64,000 nt of DNA from Mycobacterium sp. 852014-50255_SCH5639931 (GTDB lineage: Bacteria > Actinomycetota > Actinomycetes > Mycobacteriales > Mycobacteriaceae): NCBI RefSeq assembly GCF_001665605.1, contig NZ_LZSV01000035.1, forward strand, positions 186,001 to 250,000, in the 5' to 3' direction. This document shows positions 8,677 through 16,518 of this stretch, piece by piece (position 1 is the first letter of the stretch; each line of letters starts with the position of its first letter). The notes beneath the pieces are model-generated. The model was given only the letters and a program-made list of their open reading frames with translations, did no database searches and was not told the origin of the DNA. The position numbers and the translations under genes are program-made.

Positions 8677-8703
8677 CGAGCTGCACCTTCCATCGCGGAA
8701 GCC

Positions 8704-8717
8704 AACGGTTTACCGTT
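8704..8717. promoter_or_regulatory. Candidate operator: 14-bp perfect palindrome between divergent genes
   Basis: AACGGT-TT-ACCGTT has perfect six-base arms. It lies in the divergent region between the SDR-FadE-FadE operon (start 8676) and the secreted repeat-peptide gene (start 8766). An AT-rich TATATGG follows at 8720. Short inverted repeats in this position are typical TetR or MarR operators. No regulator gene lies next to it, so the cognate protein is unknown. It does not match the KstR or KstR2 consensus as I know them. Confidence 0.4.
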
Positions 8718-8765
8718 TGCTATATGGATGTGTTTACACGTGCGTCAGCGTGGTACGCGAGGCGC

Positions 8766-9113
8766 ATGTCCACGAAATTAACCCTCACGAAAAGACTGGT
8801 GGTGGGCGGGGCTGCGGCAGCAGCAATCGCGGTCGCGCCGATCGCCGTAACCGATTCCCTGGCATCCGCACCCGCGCAGTCCGCGGCGCCCACGCACGTG
8901 GTGTTCAAGGACGACCCGAACGGCGGCGGCTGTGACGCCAACGGCAACTGCGGTTCGGGCGGCCAGAACAGCGGCCCGGGCGGCGGCCCCGGCGGCCAGG
9001 GCTGCCTGCCCGGCGTCGGCTGCGGCTCCGGCGGCCAAAACGCTGGACCGGGCGGAATTCCGGGCGGCCAGGGCTGCCTGCCCGGCGTCGGCTGCGGTTC
9101 CGGCCACGCCTGA
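8766..9113 (+). CDS. Secreted Gly/Cys-rich protein with three exact-period CX5C repeats
   Basis: The 115-residue protein has a signal peptide: KRLVVGG, then an alanine-rich hydrophobic core to about residue 27, with cleavage probably near ASA at 33-35. The mature part is almost entirely Gly, Pro, Gln, Asn and Cys. Six cysteines sit at 56, 62, 80, 86, 104 and 110, that is three C-x5-C units spaced exactly 24 residues apart. Units two and three share GGQGCLPGVGCGSG without a mismatch, and the DNA repeats with a 72-base period (8991 and 9063). I do not recognise a family. The ATG at 8766 was chosen because the signal peptide begins there; the frame is open further upstream to 8667. Function unknown: a secreted or cell-wall-associated, possibly metal- or disulfide-bearing peptide. 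Confidence 0.75.
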   Translation: MSTKLTLTKRLVVGGAAAAAIAVAPIAVTDSLASAPAQSAAPTHVVFKDDPNGGGCDANGNCGSGGQNSGPGGGPGGQGCLPGVGCGSGGQNAGPGGIPGGQGCLPGVGCGSGHA

Positions 9114-12100
9114 TCAGACCGATCTTCGCGGCTCCCGGAGCCTGGTGATCCAGGCCCGGGTGTCCGCGGGGTCGATGACGTCGTCAAGTTCGAAGGTGGT
9201 GGCCGCCCGCAGCGCCTTGCCGTGCTCGTAGGCCGCCGCCACCAGCTTGTCGAATAATTCTTGGCGCCTGACGGGGTCACCCTCGGCCGCCAGTTCCTTG
9301 CTGAACCCGAGGCGCACAGCCCCCTCGAGTCCCATCCCGCCGATCTCCCCGGTCGGCCAGGCGATGGTGAATTGCGGGGCGCGGAAGGAACCGCCGGCCA
9401 TCGCCATCGCCCCGAGCCCGTATCCCTTGCGCAAAATGATCATTCCGATGGGCACCGTCATGCGCGCACCCAGAACGAACATCCGTCCGAACCGCCGGAC
9501 CGCCGCGTCCTTCTCCGCGTCGGGCCCGACCATGAAGCCCGGGGTGTCGCACAGCGAAATCACCGGCAGCCCAAACGATTCACACAGGGCGAGGAAGTCG
9601 CCGGCCTTGTCGGCCGCCTCCGCGTCGATGGCGCCGCCGAGGTGATGCGTGCTGTTGGCGATCAGCCCATATGCCGCCCCTTCGACCCGGACCAGGGCGG
9701 TGACGATGCCGACGCCGTAGTCGGGGCGCAGTTCCAGCACGGAGTCAATGTCGACGATCGCCTCGATGGCGCGATGCACGTCGTAGGCCCGTAATCGGTT
9801 CTGCGGCACCACATGCCGGGCCAGCCGCGGATCGGGTGCCGCCCAATCATCGACGTGGCCCTGGAAATACGACAGGTACTGCTTGGCCAACGTGACCGCG
9901 TGCGCCTCGTCGCGGGCGACCAGGCTGACCACGCCGTTGCGTCGCTGCACGCCGATCGGCCCGATCGCCTCCGGCGGGTAAACCCCCAGCCCGCCGCCCT
10001 CGATCATGGCCGGCCCGCCCATCCCGATGTTGGCGTCCGGGGTCGCGATGATCACGTCGCACACCCCGGCCAGCGCCGCGTTCCCGGCGAAGCACCGGCC
10101 CGAGACGATCGATACCAGCGGCACCCGGCCGCTCAGCGCGGCCAGCATCCGGAAGGTCGGCACGTCCAGACCGGCGGCGCCGCCGACGTCGGTGTCCCCC
10201 GGCCGGCCGCCGCCGCCCTCGGCAAATAGCACCACCGGCAGCCGTTTCCGGGCGGCCAGGTCGAACGCGCGGTCGGTCTTGGCGTGGTTGCGCATGCCTT
10301 GCGTGCCGGCCAGCACGGTGTAGTCGTAGGAGACCACGACGGCCTCGGCCGCCGCTCGCCCGAAACGGTCCGCGCCGATGGTGGCCAGGCCTGCGACCAG
10401 GCCGTCGGCCGGCGTGTTGGCGATGAGGTCGTCTTCCGAGCGCCGGCTGCGCTGCGCCGCGATGGCCAGCGCGCCGTATTCGACGAAGCTGCCGGGGTCG
10501 ACCAGATCGGCGATGTTCTCCCGCGCGGTGCGACGGCCTTGCTTGTGCCGCTTGGCGACCGCGGCCTCGCGGCCCTCGTCGAGGGTGAACAGATGCCGCC
10601 TGCGCACCTCGTCGAGGTCTGCGCGCGGCCGGTCGAGATCCGTTGCGGCCGTCGATGAGTCGCCCCTTGCGCCGGCAGCGGTGCGGGCGAACACCAGCAA
10701 CGGGTCACCGGTTCCGACGACCTGCCCGGGCGTCACCAGATTGCGCACGGTCCGCAGCGCGTCCGGCGCGACGAGCACATGCTGCATCTTCATCGCTTCG
10801 AGGACGACGAGCTGGCTGGCCGCCGGGTGTTCCGCGCCTTCGGGCACCACCTCGACCACCGTGCCGGCCAGCTGGGCACGCAGCACGTCCTCGCCGGGAT
10901 AGAGCTCGACCGAAGCCGCGCGGACGTCGTGCTGGTGCGACGAGGCCGCCGCCGCCAGCTCGGGTAACTTCTCGTCGACGAAACCGGTGCTCACGCAACC
11001 GGATTGAACGGCGGGGTCATTCAACAGCTCGTGGAGGAAGTCGATGTTGGTGCGGACCCCCTCGATGCCGAACTCGGCGAGCGCGGTTCGGGCCTTCCGC
11101 AACGCCGCCTGCGGCGACGACCCGTGCACATGGGCCACCACCTTCGCCAGCAGTGAGTCGTATTGCGGGTTGACGACCAGGCCGGTCCTGCCGTAGGTGT
11201 CAACGCGGATCCCCGGCCCGCTCGGCGGCGAGAACGCGGTGAGCGTGCCGGCCGCGGGCACAACGGAGAGGTCGGGGGCGAAAGTCTCCATGTTGACCCG
11301 GGCCTGGATGGCGATGCCGCGATGCGCCGCGGGCTCCCCGATGATTTCGTTGCCGTCGGAGGCGATCCCGGCCGGCAGCCCGAGCTGATAGTAGGAGGCA
11401 CCCCCGGCGATGGCCAACTGGACGGCCACCAGGTCGAATCCGGTCGTCTCCTCGGTGACCGTGTGCTCCACCTGGATTCTCGGGTTGACTTCGAGGAAGT
11501 CGAATTCCTCACCGGCGACCAGGAATTCGACGGTGGCCAGCCCCCGCAGCCCGACCCGTGCGCACAGCCGGACCGCGGCCTGGTGCAAGCTGCGCCGCAA
11601 TGTGTCGGAAAGCCCTTGGGCGGGAGCCATTTCGACGAGCTTCTGGTAACGCCGCTGGATGCTGCAGTCGCGGTCGCCGAGCGCAAGCGCGCGGGTTTGG
11701 TGCCCCGCCGGCGCGGCGACGACCTGGACCTCGATGTGCCGCGCGCCGTCGAGCAGCGCTTCGGCGAACAGCGCCGGGTCGCCGAAGCCCAGTTGCGCCT
11801 CCCCGGCGCACTGTTGGTAGGCGCTGCCGATCTGGTCGGCGCTGCGCACGGTGCGCATTCCCCGCCCACCCCCGCCGGCAAGCGCCTTGATCATGATGGC
11901 GCCGCCCTGGGCCTCGAAGAACGCCTCGATCTCGGCGACGCTGCTCGGCCCGTCGGTCGCGGGCAACACCGGCACCCCGGCGGCGATAGCGGCTCCGCGG
12001 GCGGCGGACTTGTTGCCGACCAGTTCGAGCGCGTCGGCGTCCGGTCCCACGAACGCGTAGCCGGCGCCGGCGCAAGTGCGGGCGAACTCGGCGTTCTCAC

Positions 12101-12353
12101 TGAGGAATCCGTAACCGGGGTGGATCAGCTCCGCGCCGCAGCTCTTGGCCGCGGCCAGCATGGCGGGCTGGTCCAAGTAGGCCCGCGGGCCGGCGCCGGG
12201 AAGGCCGATCGCTTCGTCGGCGGCATGCACGTGCGGGCTTTCGGCATCGTCTTCGGCGTAGACCGCGACCGTTCGCATGCCCAATTCGACTGCCGTGCGA
12301 ATGATTCGGAGCGCGATCTCGCCGCGGTTTGCCACCAGTACGGTCGCGCTCAT
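9114..12353 (-). CDS. Single-chain acyl-CoA carboxylase (biotin carboxylase, BCCP and carboxyltransferase fused)
   Basis: The 1079-residue protein joins all functions of a biotin-dependent acyl-CoA carboxylase. The biotin carboxylase domain (about 1-450) begins SATVLVANRGEIALR and has the ATP-grasp loop GGGGRGMR and EVNPRIQVEHTVTEE. The biotinyl site EAMKM has its lysine at about residue 522. The carboxyltransferase domain starts near 585 with both CT halves, including the GGG/GNAALAG loops and GYGLGAMAMAGG. Most mycobacterial carboxylases use separate AccA and AccD chains. A single-chain long-chain acyl-CoA carboxylase of this layout has been described from M. avium subsp. paratuberculosis. 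The ATG at 12353 overlaps the ligase stop by four bases. It probably carboxylates the acyl-CoA made by the upstream FadD. Confidence 0.93.
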   Translation of the reverse strand: MSATVLVANRGEIALRIIRTAVELGMRTVAVYAEDDAESPHVHAADEAIGLPGAGPRAYLDQPAMLAAAKSCGAELIHPGYGFLSENAEFARTCAGAGYAFVGPDADALELVGNKSAARGAAIAAGVPVLPATDGPSSVAEIEAFFEAQGGAIMIKALAGGGGRGMRTVRSADQIGSAYQQCAGEAQLGFGDPALFAEALLDGARHIEVQVVAAPAGHQTRALALGDRDCSIQRRYQKLVEMAPAQGLSDTLRRSLHQAAVRLCARVGLRGLATVEFLVAGEEFDFLEVNPRIQVEHTVTEETTGFDLVAVQLAIAGGASYYQLGLPAGIASDGNEIIGEPAAHRGIAIQARVNMETFAPDLSVVPAAGTLTAFSPPSGPGIRVDTYGRTGLVVNPQYDSLLAKVVAHVHGSSPQAALRKARTALAEFGIEGVRTNIDFLHELLNDPAVQSGCVSTGFVDEKLPELAAAASSHQHDVRAASVELYPGEDVLRAQLAGTVVEVVPEGAEHPAASQLVVLEAMKMQHVLVAPDALRTVRNLVTPGQVVGTGDPLLVFARTAAGARGDSSTAATDLDRPRADLDEVRRRHLFTLDEGREAAVAKRHKQGRRTARENIADLVDPGSFVEYGALAIAAQRSRRSEDDLIANTPADGLVAGLATIGADRFGRAAAEAVVVSYDYTVLAGTQGMRNHAKTDRAFDLAARKRLPVVLFAEGGGGRPGDTDVGGAAGLDVPTFRMLAALSGRVPLVSIVSGRCFAGNAALAGVCDVIIATPDANIGMGGPAMIEGGGLGVYPPEAIGPIGVQRRNGVVSLVARDEAHAVTLAKQYLSYFQGHVDDWAAPDPRLARHVVPQNRLRAYDVHRAIEAIVDIDSVLELRPDYGVGIVTALVRVEGAAYGLIANSTHHLGGAIDAEAADKAGDFLALCESFGLPVISLCDTPGFMVGPDAEKDAAVRRFGRMFVLGARMTVPIGMIILRKGYGLGAMAMAGGSFRAPQFTIAWPTGEIGGMGLEGAVRLGFSKELAAEGDPVRRQELFDKLVAAAYEHGKALRAATTFELDDVIDPADTRAWITRLREPRRSV

Positions 12354-13885
12354 CGCAGCGGCTCTCCCCACTGCACCTGTTCACGGAGTTTGCCCTTGAG
12401 CAGCTTGCCGCCGGCGTTGCGCGGCAGCGCGCTGTCGACCACCGTGACGTATTGCGGCACCTTGAAGTCGGCGAGCTGCTCGCGGCAGTGGTCGAGCACC
12501 GCCGGCACGTCGATCCCGTCCGCACCGCCGAACAACACCGCGCCCACCTTCTCGCCCATGACGTCGTCGGGAACCGCCAGCACGCACGCGTCCTGCACCT
12601 GGGGCGCCGCCAGCAGCACGGCTTCCACCTCGACGCTGGAGACGTTCTCACCGCCGCGGTTGATGATGTCCTTGAGCCGGTCGACGATGTGCACCCGGCC
12701 TACGTCGTCGACCCGCACCACGTCGCCGGTGTGCAGCCAGCCGTCCACGATGGTGGCCGCGGTCGCTTCCGGCCTGTTCCAGTACCCGGCGGTCACGTTG
12801 GCCCCGCGCACCACCAACTCACCGACGCCTGGCTCGTCGCCGCCAAACGGAATCAGGCCGAGGTCGACGGACGGGACCGCGTAGCCGACCGAGTCGGCGT
12901 GCTCGACGGCATCCCGGCTGGGCAGCACCGTCATCAGCGACGAGGTCTCGGTCATGCCGTAGCCGTTGAAGACCGTGGCCTGCGGGAAGGCGTTCTGCAC
13001 CGCCCGCACCAACGACGGGGCGATCGGGGCGCCCCCGTAACCCACCCAGCGGACGCTGGAAACGTCGGCGTCGGCAAAGGCATTCTGCCGCAGCATCAAT
13101 GCGTAGACCGCCGGAACGGTGACCATGACGGAGATGCGCTCGGCGCCCAGGGTGGCGATCAAGGCGTCCAGGTTGAGGGCGGGCATGATCACCGAGGCCC
13201 CGCCCAGCCGGGCGGCCGCCAAAAGCTGTGTGTTGCAACCGGTCACGTGGAACAGCGGCACCGAGATGAGCGTGCGCATCCCTTCGCCCAGGTCTCGGGG
13301 CTGGTCGAGACAGCGGATCCCGTTCTCGGTGTTGGTCAGGAAGGCCTCGTGAGTGGTCGGCACGCCTTTGGGGTGGCCGGTGGTGCCCGAGGTGTAGAAC
13401 AGCGCGGCCACGTCGGCGGGGCCGAGTCGCTCGGTCACGTAGGGCTGGCCGTCGGGCAGCGGCGTGTCCGCCGCCAGGTCCAGTGTCGCCCCGGAGTCGG
13501 AGAGGACGAACTCGACTTCTGGTTGCGCCGAGCGCGTATTGACCGCCACCGCAACGCCACCCGCCATCACGGTGCCCCAGAACGCCAGCACCCAGTCGAC
13601 GCCGGCCGGGTAACGCACCGCGACGCGGTCACCGGGTCGCAGCCCGGCGGCGCGCAGCCCACCGGCGACGCGCGCGGCGCCGTCCCACAGCTGGCGGTAG
13701 GTCAGCCGACCGGCACCGAGTTCGACCAGCGCCTCGCTGTCCGGGCGCCGGTCGACCTGTTCGGCCAGCATGTCCAGCAGCGTGGCGGGTAGATCGTCGT
13801 AGTGCGGGACACCGTCGGCGTCGCGGGTCACGCCGGTCGTGGGGAACGGGTTGTTTTCACGGGAAATTTCGATCACTGCAGGCAT
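12350..13885 (-). CDS. Acyl-CoA synthetase / AMP-dependent ligase (FadD type)
   Basis: The 511-residue adenylate-forming enzyme has the P-loop-like YTSGTTGHPKG at residues 164-174, NGYGMTETSS, the hinge DVGRVHIVDRLKDIINRGGEN and the C-terminal catalytic lysine region AGGKLLKGKLRE. It activates a carboxylic acid to an acyl-AMP and then to acyl-CoA. It starts at the ATG at 13885 behind AAGGA. The downstream carboxylase gene overlaps it by four bases, so activation and alpha-carboxylation are probably consecutive. Only 29 bases separate it from the divergent thioesterase gene, implying shared control. The chain-length preference cannot be read from the sequence. Confidence 0.92.
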   Translation of the reverse strand: MPAVIEISRENNPFPTTGVTRDADGVPHYDDLPATLLDMLAEQVDRRPDSEALVELGAGRLTYRQLWDGAARVAGGLRAAGLRPGDRVAVRYPAGVDWVLAFWGTVMAGGVAVAVNTRSAQPEVEFVLSDSGATLDLAADTPLPDGQPYVTERLGPADVAALFYTSGTTGHPKGVPTTHEAFLTNTENGIRCLDQPRDLGEGMRTLISVPLFHVTGCNTQLLAAARLGGASVIMPALNLDALIATLGAERISVMVTVPAVYALMLRQNAFADADVSSVRWVGYGGAPIAPSLVRAVQNAFPQATVFNGYGMTETSSLMTVLPSRDAVEHADSVGYAVPSVDLGLIPFGGDEPGVGELVVRGANVTAGYWNRPEATAATIVDGWLHTGDVVRVDDVGRVHIVDRLKDIINRGGENVSSVEVEAVLLAAPQVQDACVLAVPDDVMGEKVGAVLFGGADGIDVPAVLDHCREQLADFKVPQYVTVVDSALPRNAGGKLLKGKLREQVQWGEPLR

Positions 13886-13909
13886 GCCCGTTCCTTACTA
13901 TCCGGTGTC

Positions 13910-13921
13910 CTATCGTGATAG
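13910..13921. promoter_or_regulatory. Candidate operator palindrome at the FadD/thioesterase divergent start
   Basis: CTATC-GT-GATAG is a perfect inverted repeat placed across the first possible start codon (GTG 13915) of the thioesterase gene. It is 25 bases upstream of the fadD start. In a 29-base divergent intergenic region, a protein bound here could block both promoters. The repeat is short, so chance is possible. Confidence 0.3.
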
Positions 13922-14757
13922 CGGTGACGATCGACGATCCCGCCATCATGCCCGAGGCGTTCTTCACTGTCGACGGCGACTGCTACCTGCCCGGCCGGTT
14001 GACCGGAGGGCCGTGGGGTGCGGCGATGGGCGGCCAGATCGTCGGCGGCCTGCTCGGTTGGGGCATAGAGCAATCCGGCATCGAACCCGACTTCCAGCCG
14101 GCCCGCCTCACGGTCGACCTGCTGCGTCCGGCGTTGCCCGAGCCGGTGCAGATTCGGACCTCGGTGCAGCGGGAAGGCCGGCGGATCAAGCTCGTCGACG
14201 GGGCGCTGGTGCAGAACGGCAACACCGTCGCGCGGGCCAGCGCGCTGTTCCTGCGCCGAGGGGATCATCCCGAGGGGGCGGTGTGGTCCGCGCCCCTCCA
14301 AATGCCGCCGCTTCCGGCCGATTCCGAGGGCTTCCCTACCGACATGCCGTTCCTGATCTGGGGCTATGGGGCCACCGCCGCGGGCAGCCCGGGCATCGCG
14401 GCCGGCGAGTGGGAACAGTCCCATTCCCAGAAGTTCGCCTGGACGCGGATCTTTCGCCCGATGGTGCACGGCCACCCACTGACCCCGTTCACCCGCCTGG
14501 CCTTCGTCGGAGACATCACGAGTTCGCTGACCCATTGGGGCACCGGCGGATTGCGCTACATCAACGCCGACTACACGGTCACCGCGAGCCGCCTGCCCGA
14601 CGGTGAATACCTGGGGCTGGCGGCCCAGAGCCACTACGCGACGGCCGGCGTCGCGACCGGGGCAGCCACCCTCTTCGACCGGCACGGGCCGATCGGCACC
14701 AGCTCGGCGCTGGCCCTGGCCCAGCCGGCCGAGGCATTCAAGCCGGCTTTCGCCTAG
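13915..14757 (+). CDS. Acyl-CoA thioesterase-like double-hotdog protein
   Basis: The 280-residue protein resembles the TesB-like thioesterase superfamily with two hotdog repeats. The N-terminal half has GPWGAAMGGQIVGGLLG, the helix that covers the CoA site. The second half starts around THWGTGGLRYINADYTVTASR and ends with AATLFDRHGPIGTSSALALAQ, which matches the C-terminal hotdog signature. It would release CoA from the products of, or excess substrate for, the divergent FadD/carboxylase operon. Two GTG starts (13915 and 13924) are equally possible; the first falls inside a palindrome. No RBS is evident, so a leaderless transcript is conceivable. Confidence 0.8.
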   Translation: MIAVTIDDPAIMPEAFFTVDGDCYLPGRLTGGPWGAAMGGQIVGGLLGWGIEQSGIEPDFQPARLTVDLLRPALPEPVQIRTSVQREGRRIKLVDGALVQNGNTVARASALFLRRGDHPEGAVWSAPLQMPPLPADSEGFPTDMPFLIWGYGATAAGSPGIAAGEWEQSHSQKFAWTRIFRPMVHGHPLTPFTRLAFVGDITSSLTHWGTGGLRYINADYTVTASRLPDGEYLGLAAQSHYATAGVATGAATLFDRHGPIGTSSALALAQPAEAFKPAFA

Positions 14758-14762
14758 ACGGC

Positions 14763-15218
14763 TCATCCCATCAACTGAGCAGCAACCGTAGCGCCGAGTT
14801 CCCAGCACGCCTGTAGGTCGCTCTTGTCCGGCTTGCCCGAAACCAGCACGGTCTCTGCGGCTTTCGTCCAACCGAGCCCCGTGGTGATCGACATGACGCC
14901 GCGTTCGGCGCCCTCGGTGCCCTCGTTGCCGTGCAGGTACAAGCCGAACGGGCGCCCGCGCGTCGAGTCGAGCAGTTGGTAGTAGGCGCAGTCGAAGGCG
15001 TGCTTGAGCGCCCCGCTCATGTAGCCCAGGTTCGCGGGGCTGCCCAACACGTAGCCGTCGGCCTCAAGCATCTCGGCCGGCGACACGGTCAGCGCCGGGC
15101 GCCGGACGACCTCGACGCCCTCGATCTCGGGGTCGGTGGCACCCGAGACGACCGCCTCGAACATCTCATGGCAATGCGGGGACGGCGTGTGGTGGACGAT
15201 CAGCAGCGTCTTGCTCAT
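14763..15218 (-). CDS. Flavodoxin-like NAD(P)H-dependent oxidoreductase (Rv2771c-like)
   Basis: The 151-residue protein has a flavodoxin fold: the N-terminal strand and phosphate loop KTLLIVHHTPSPHCHEM, the ADGYVLGSPANLGYMSGALK segment typical of FMN reductases, and a third FMN loop around YLHGNEGTEGAE. It probably binds FMN and passes electrons from NAD(P)H. The ATG at 15218 overlaps the stop of the upstream membrane-protein gene by four bases; the longer frame to 15506 would lie inside that gene. It corresponds to Rv2771c in position. The partner and substrate are unknown. Confidence 0.85.
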   Translation of the reverse strand: MSKTLLIVHHTPSPHCHEMFEAVVSGATDPEIEGVEVVRRPALTVSPAEMLEADGYVLGSPANLGYMSGALKHAFDCAYYQLLDSTRGRPFGLYLHGNEGTEGAERGVMSITTGLGWTKAAETVLVSGKPDKSDLQACWELGATVAAQLMG

Positions 15219-15670
15219 TGGCGGCCCTGCAATTCCAGCGCCGTCTTCATGGCCTCCCGCGCCCGCCTGCGGTCCCCCGCATAGTCGTAGGCGCGGGCCA
15301 GCCGGTACCAGCGCCGCCAGTCGTCGGGGTGGTCTTCGACTTCGGTGCGCACCGAGGCGAACAGCGCGTCGGCGGCGTCCCGCTCGATGCGGCCCGACGC
15401 CCGCCGCGGCAGCGCGCTGGTGTCGAGCTCCATGCCGTCGGCCGCGATCAACTGGGCCAGCTTCTGGTGGGCGAACCCGGACCGCAGGGTCGCCACCATG
15501 GCCCACAGCCCGATCAGGGGCATGATCAGCACCGCCAGGCCCAGGCCCACGGCGGCCGCCCGGCCCGAGGCGATCATCGCGACGGCCATCCGCCCCAGCA
15601 GCACGAAGTAAACCAGCATCGCCACGCAGAGCAACGCGATGAGGAACTGGGTGCGCAGGGCGGTGTTCAT
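15215..15670 (-). CDS. Membrane protein with C-terminal TPR-like segment (Rv2772c-like)
   Basis: The 151-residue protein has two transmembrane helices (about residues 8-25 and 40-60). A cytoplasmic region follows, and its last 45 residues (VEDHPDDWRRWYRLARAYDYAGDRRRAREAMKTAL) form a tetratricopeptide-like helix pair. The start at 15670 gives the N-terminus MNTALRTQFL just after dapB (stop 15678) and matches Rv2772c in position. It is the middle gene of a dapB, membrane-protein, flavodoxin operon and overlaps the flavodoxin gene by four bases. No enzymatic function is suggested. Confidence 0.85.
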   Translation of the reverse strand: MNTALRTQFLIALLCVAMLVYFVLLGRMAVAMIASGRAAAVGLGLAVLIMPLIGLWAMVATLRSGFAHQKLAQLIAADGMELDTSALPRRASGRIERDAADALFASVRTEVEDHPDDWRRWYRLARAYDYAGDRRRAREAMKTALELQGRQ

Positions 15671-15677
15671 TGCAGGT

Positions 15678-16415
15678 TCAGTGCAGGTCGAGCAGGGGCT
15701 CGAGGCCCACGGTGAGGCCGGGCCGTTCCTGGACGCGCCGCACCGCCAACAACACGCCCGGCACGAACGAGGTGCGGTCCAAGCTGTCGTGGCGGATGGT
15801 GAGCGTCTCCCCCTCGGTGCCGAACAAGATCTCCTGGTGGGCGACCAGCCCGGCCAGCCGCACCGAGTGCACCGGGATGCCGTCGACGTCCGCGCCGCGG
15901 GCGCCGGGCAGGCTGGCGCTGGTTGCATCGGGGTTGGGCGGCAAGCCCTTTCGCGCTTCGGCGATCAGCTTGGCGGTGCGCGCGGCCGTACCTGACGGGG
16001 CGTCGGCCTTGTGCGGGTGGTGCAGCTCGATCACCTCCACCGACTCGAAGAAGCGCGCCGCCTGCTTGGCGAAGTGCATCGACAGCACCGCGCCGATCGC
16101 GAAGTTGGGGGCGATGAGGACGCTCGTATTGGGCTTGTCGGCCAACCACGCCTGCACTTGGTCGAGGCGCTCCTGCGTGAAGCCCGTGGTGCCGACGACG
16201 GCGTGAATCCCGTTGCCGATCAGGAACTCTAGATTGCCCATCACCACGTCGGGATGGGTGAAGTCGATGACCACCTCGGTGCCGGAGTCGGTGAACATGC
16301 TCAGCGAGTCGCCGGCGTCCACCTCCGCGGACAGGGTCAAGTCCTCGGCGGCCTGCACGCCCGCCACCATCGCCGCACCGACTTTGCCCTTAGCTCCCAA
16401 GACGCCTACCCGCAT
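15678..16415 (-). CDS. dapB: 4-hydroxy-tetrahydrodipicolinate reductase
   Basis: DapB reduces the dihydrodipicolinate-pathway intermediate with NAD(P)H on the route to diaminopimelate and lysine, needed for mycobacterial peptidoglycan. The 245-residue length equals the M. tuberculosis enzyme. The Rossmann loop GAKGKVG spans residues 7-13, and the signature ELHHPHKADAPSGTA contains the catalytic histidine and lysine. The ATG at 16415 starts MRVGVLGAKG; the open frame further upstream is not used. It leads an operon with the membrane protein and the flavodoxin-like oxidoreductase. Confidence 0.96.
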   Translation of the reverse strand: MRVGVLGAKGKVGAAMVAGVQAAEDLTLSAEVDAGDSLSMFTDSGTEVVIDFTHPDVVMGNLEFLIGNGIHAVVGTTGFTQERLDQVQAWLADKPNTSVLIAPNFAIGAVLSMHFAKQAARFFESVEVIELHHPHKADAPSGTAARTAKLIAEARKGLPPNPDATSASLPGARGADVDGIPVHSVRLAGLVAHQEILFGTEGETLTIRHDSLDRTSFVPGVLLAVRRVQERPGLTVGLEPLLDLH

Positions 16416-16440
16416 GAGCTTCACCCTAGACCGGGCCCCT

Positions 16441-16467
16441 TCATCCACAGTTGGGTGTTTATCCACA
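16441..16467. other. Pair of DnaA-box-like sequences upstream of the HNH gene
   Basis: TCATCCACA (16441-16449) and TTATCCACA (16459-16467) lie 18 bases apart in direct orientation between dapB and the 13E12-type gene. The second equals the strict E. coli DnaA box. An isolated pair does not make an origin. They may instead belong to a conserved upstream sequence of 13E12-family genes, or titrate DnaA. Confidence 0.45.
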
Positions 16468-16518
16468 GCGGTCGCAATCGCGGTGGCCGGCGCCGGAGTC
16501 CCCGGATAGTGTTCGAAC

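Noticed and set aside
8931..9113. CRISPR array or minisatellite
   Set aside because: The 72-base period is inside an open frame and codes for the 24-residue CX5C repeat; there are no unique spacers.
16439..16470. A chromosomal or plasmid replication origin
   Set aside because: Only two DnaA-box-like sites occur, with no AT-rich unwinding region, further boxes or dnaA/dnaN genes.
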